From Muricea muricata (taxonomy: Eukaryota > Cnidaria > Anthozoa > Malacalcyonacea > Plexauridae): a stretch of 64,000 nt of DNA. Where the stretch lies: positions 2,542,001-2,606,000 of the forward strand of contig OY979721.1 in the NCBI GenBank assembly GCA_963855995.1, given 5' to 3'. The position numbers were made by a program, and so were the translations under genes. Shown piece by piece: positions 54,209-64,000 of this stretch (position 1 is its first letter; each line of letters starts with the position of its first letter). The notes below the pieces were generated by a model. The model saw only the letters and a list, made by a program, of their open reading frames with translations. It made no database searches and was not told where the DNA came from.

Positions 54209-54775
54209 CAACTAGTGCCAGTACTTTTCCGTCTTTTCAGATCACCTAGAGCAGATACGAAAATCGCCGTTTCTCCATTGCTGATCAATGACCTCCCCCC
54301 CTCTCGCCCTCACCCAATTGAAAACACCATGTGATGGTCGAGATAAATCAAACATATTTATATATCAACAATAATATATTTTAAAAATTTCAAGTAAAAA
54401 TGTTCTCAATTCATTATTATGTATAATCATAATACAATGTTCTGCATACCTATAAACATTCATTGTAAAAAATTACGTTCATCGCGCGCTTTCCTATGAG
54501 AAATATTATACCAGCGCGCAAGGCATCGTAAATGTAACTAAATATATACACAACTTATATCAACGAAAGCTTACCACGTTTACACACTGGACTCTGCTCC
54601 TGCCGTCACGTTTTCACGGTCACGTTTTCATTCTTTCAGGATAATTGCAATTAGTGTGTTTCATTTCAAAGGTTTGTTAACATGACCAATATTTGGGCTC
54701 ATGTGCTCCAATAAACTGTGTAATACAGCCTTAGGAATATTAGCATTTTAATCAGGATCTTCCTCGGTCTCTTAA

Positions 54776-55179
54776 TGGACCGATTGCATTATGGACAGAA
54801 TTTTGAAAAAAGTTAAAATGGGAAAATTCATTACCACAGCATTGAAGAGCATCCTAAAATTAGTAAAATTGCAAAGTTAGGTCGCGAAATGTTGTAAAAT
54901 GAGGAAAATATAGCCCTGCAAAGTTTGCGAATTTTGTACACTTTTGTATTGCGCACGGAAAATTGACACCGTTTTCTCGATGTTGGTATCAATTTTCCGT
55001 GCGCAATACAAAAATATACAAAATTTGCAATCTTTACAGCCTTACATTTTCCACATTTTACAAGGTTTCGCAACCAAACTTTGCAATTTTACTAATGTTA
55101 GGATGCTCTTCAATGCTGTGGTAATAAATTTTCCTATTTCAACTTTTTTAAAAATTTTGTCCACAATGCAATCGGTCCA
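54776..55179. mobile_element. Long palindromic element, TGGACC family, copy F
   Basis: TGGACCGATTGCATTATGGA faces CCACAATGCAATCGGTCCA. The arms are almost full length (about 190 bp) and well matched, with GGTATCAATTTTCCGTGCGC near the loop. It is flanked by TA on both sides. Confidence 0.88.
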
Positions 55180-55906
55180 TTACAATCGGCCACACGTATC
55201 TGGATTCGTCTGGAGTATAGACCACAGTGTGTAAACTAGTAACCAAGCCTTGTTCTTAAGAGTATAGCTAGAGCTTAGGTATCGCTGTATCAGTGATTTA
55301 ACATGTATAAAACTACATATTCGTTGAACTGTTCTACTTCACTTCTTATCTCCCTACTATAAGAAAATATTACATGTGTTCATTGCAGGGTTGCTCACTA
55401 TTGGTAATATAACTGATTATGTCATGCTCCGCTTCGGAAAGGTTTATATGTCTTTAAACTGGGCATGCGCGCAGTACGTGCAAAGGATACGGTAAGTCGC
55501 AAATATATCTGAACTTAAGTCATTCGGCCTAGAGAAAAGTAAAGCTTTGGAATTATGGGCATTGTTGTCGATGTACTCGTCATCGCATGATCACCCATAC
55601 TAATTTAATCATAGTTAACCAAACAATGGTAACTTTAGGTTCGTCAGGAAGAAAATATTTTTAGGCTTTATCCAAGTCACTCATTTCACCTACACGCACG
55701 CATCTGCATGCCAGGAGGAGAAAAAATTGCGGACGAAATTGGCCCAGGACGAACGCTTATTGAAACGTACCGTTACTCGCGCATGCGTATACTATGTATT
55801 GATATAAACAATTGTTTCCATGGTTACATGGCACGACCACGGGAGGGTCCACTTCATTGTATAGGGAATGTGTTGGTTTGCGGGGCCAGTAATCCCAGGA
55901 GATTTT

Positions 55907-63522
<7,616 letters not shown>

Positions 63523-64000
63523 CTGGAAACAAAAATGGTATTAAACATTAATCTAATGTATGTTATGGTCATATGTTGTTTTGCATATTGCTCAAAGCTT
63601 AGAGGGTGGTAAACAGTATTTTCCTAAGCTGTGATTGGTTAATATCTGCTCATGTGAAATGCTTGATTTTAGGGCCTTGAAATGTGATTTGTTCCACAGC
63701 TACGAGGCATGATTCTCAATAAAAATGCTGTGTGAAATGAGAATAATAGATGTCAGTCTTGTGAAATGTGACTTGATTCTTCAAATAAGAGTAAAACATC
63801 TTCAGAGGCCTTTTGGAGGTTGTTGGGCATTCTCATCATTACGCTGTTGTGATATATCGACAAATACTGGTATTTTTTAACTATCGATATTTCAATATTC
63901 ACTTGAACGTAAATTCAAGAACCGTGAAGCTGCTTTCTTAAGACCTGAGAATAACGCTAAACCTCTGCTGTGAAACGTGATCTGGACCCCCTCACTTGCT
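63523..64000 (-). other. TEAD intron at the window edge
   Basis: AT-rich sequence upstream of the first visible TEAD exon, with a good acceptor (TTTGTTTCCAG) next to 63,522. No TEA-domain exon is seen before the edge. Confidence 0.6.

Larger units (their letters stand above)
52980..55906. other. Convergent spacer between AMN1 and TEAD
   Basis: Holds the 3' UTRs and repeats: a poly(G) run at 53,150, a SINE-like element, AAGTA-rich DNA, a hAT-like MITE near 54.06-54.21 kb and palindrome copy F. AATAAA at 53,600 is a possible AMN1 poly(A) signal, 621 bp after the stop. No other exon is recognised. Confidence 0.55.

Overview
This is animal nuclear DNA: AT-rich, intron-rich, with GT-AG introns, no operons, and many short palindromic DNA-transposon relics and tandem repeats. 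A SoxF-type HMG gene, a type IV diacylglycerol kinase, an AMN1 homologue and a TEAD factor, together with the repeat style, suggest a cnidarian, probably an anthozoan. The phylum call is inference. All genes were built by joining exons by eye, using splice sites, reading phase and family similarity.

Layout. 1-10.3 kb has no recognised protein gene. It holds tandem repeats and a CpG-richer stretch (6.1-7.56 kb) that may be the SoxF promoter and a 5' non-coding exon. 10,313-14,330 (+) is a three-exon SoxF gene of 410 aa. 14.3-21.2 kb is a repeat-rich spacer where SoxF and the next gene converge. 21,197-49,079 (-) is a type IV diacylglycerol kinase (DGK zeta/iota, rdgA class) of about 40 very small exons, of which 39 are placed. 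It runs from C1 zinc fingers through a MARCKS-like basic segment, the kinase catalytic and accessory domains and ankyrin repeats to a terminal PDZ ligand. 49,430-52,979 (+) is a five-exon AMN1-like leucine-rich-repeat gene that starts only 350 bp from the DGK start codon, in a head-to-head arrangement. 55,907-63,522 (-) holds seven exons of a TEAD/Scalloped factor covering the linker and the whole YAP-binding domain. Its TEA DNA-binding domain lies beyond the right edge.

The four genes are not an operon. Two are developmental transcription factors (SoxF; TEAD, the Hippo-pathway effector), one is a lipid-signalling kinase and one is a probable cell-cycle or ubiquitin-linked LRR protein. The order is SoxF> <DGK AMN1> <TEAD.

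The most notable non-genic feature is repeat architecture. Several DGK introns are almost filled by tandem arrays (114, 86, 79 and 24 bp units, a pentanucleotide and a purine tract). Three of these families recur in different introns or upstream of SoxF. Long palindromic elements in introns would fold the DGK and TEAD transcripts into hairpins. Several hAT-like elements still have exact 8-bp target duplications.
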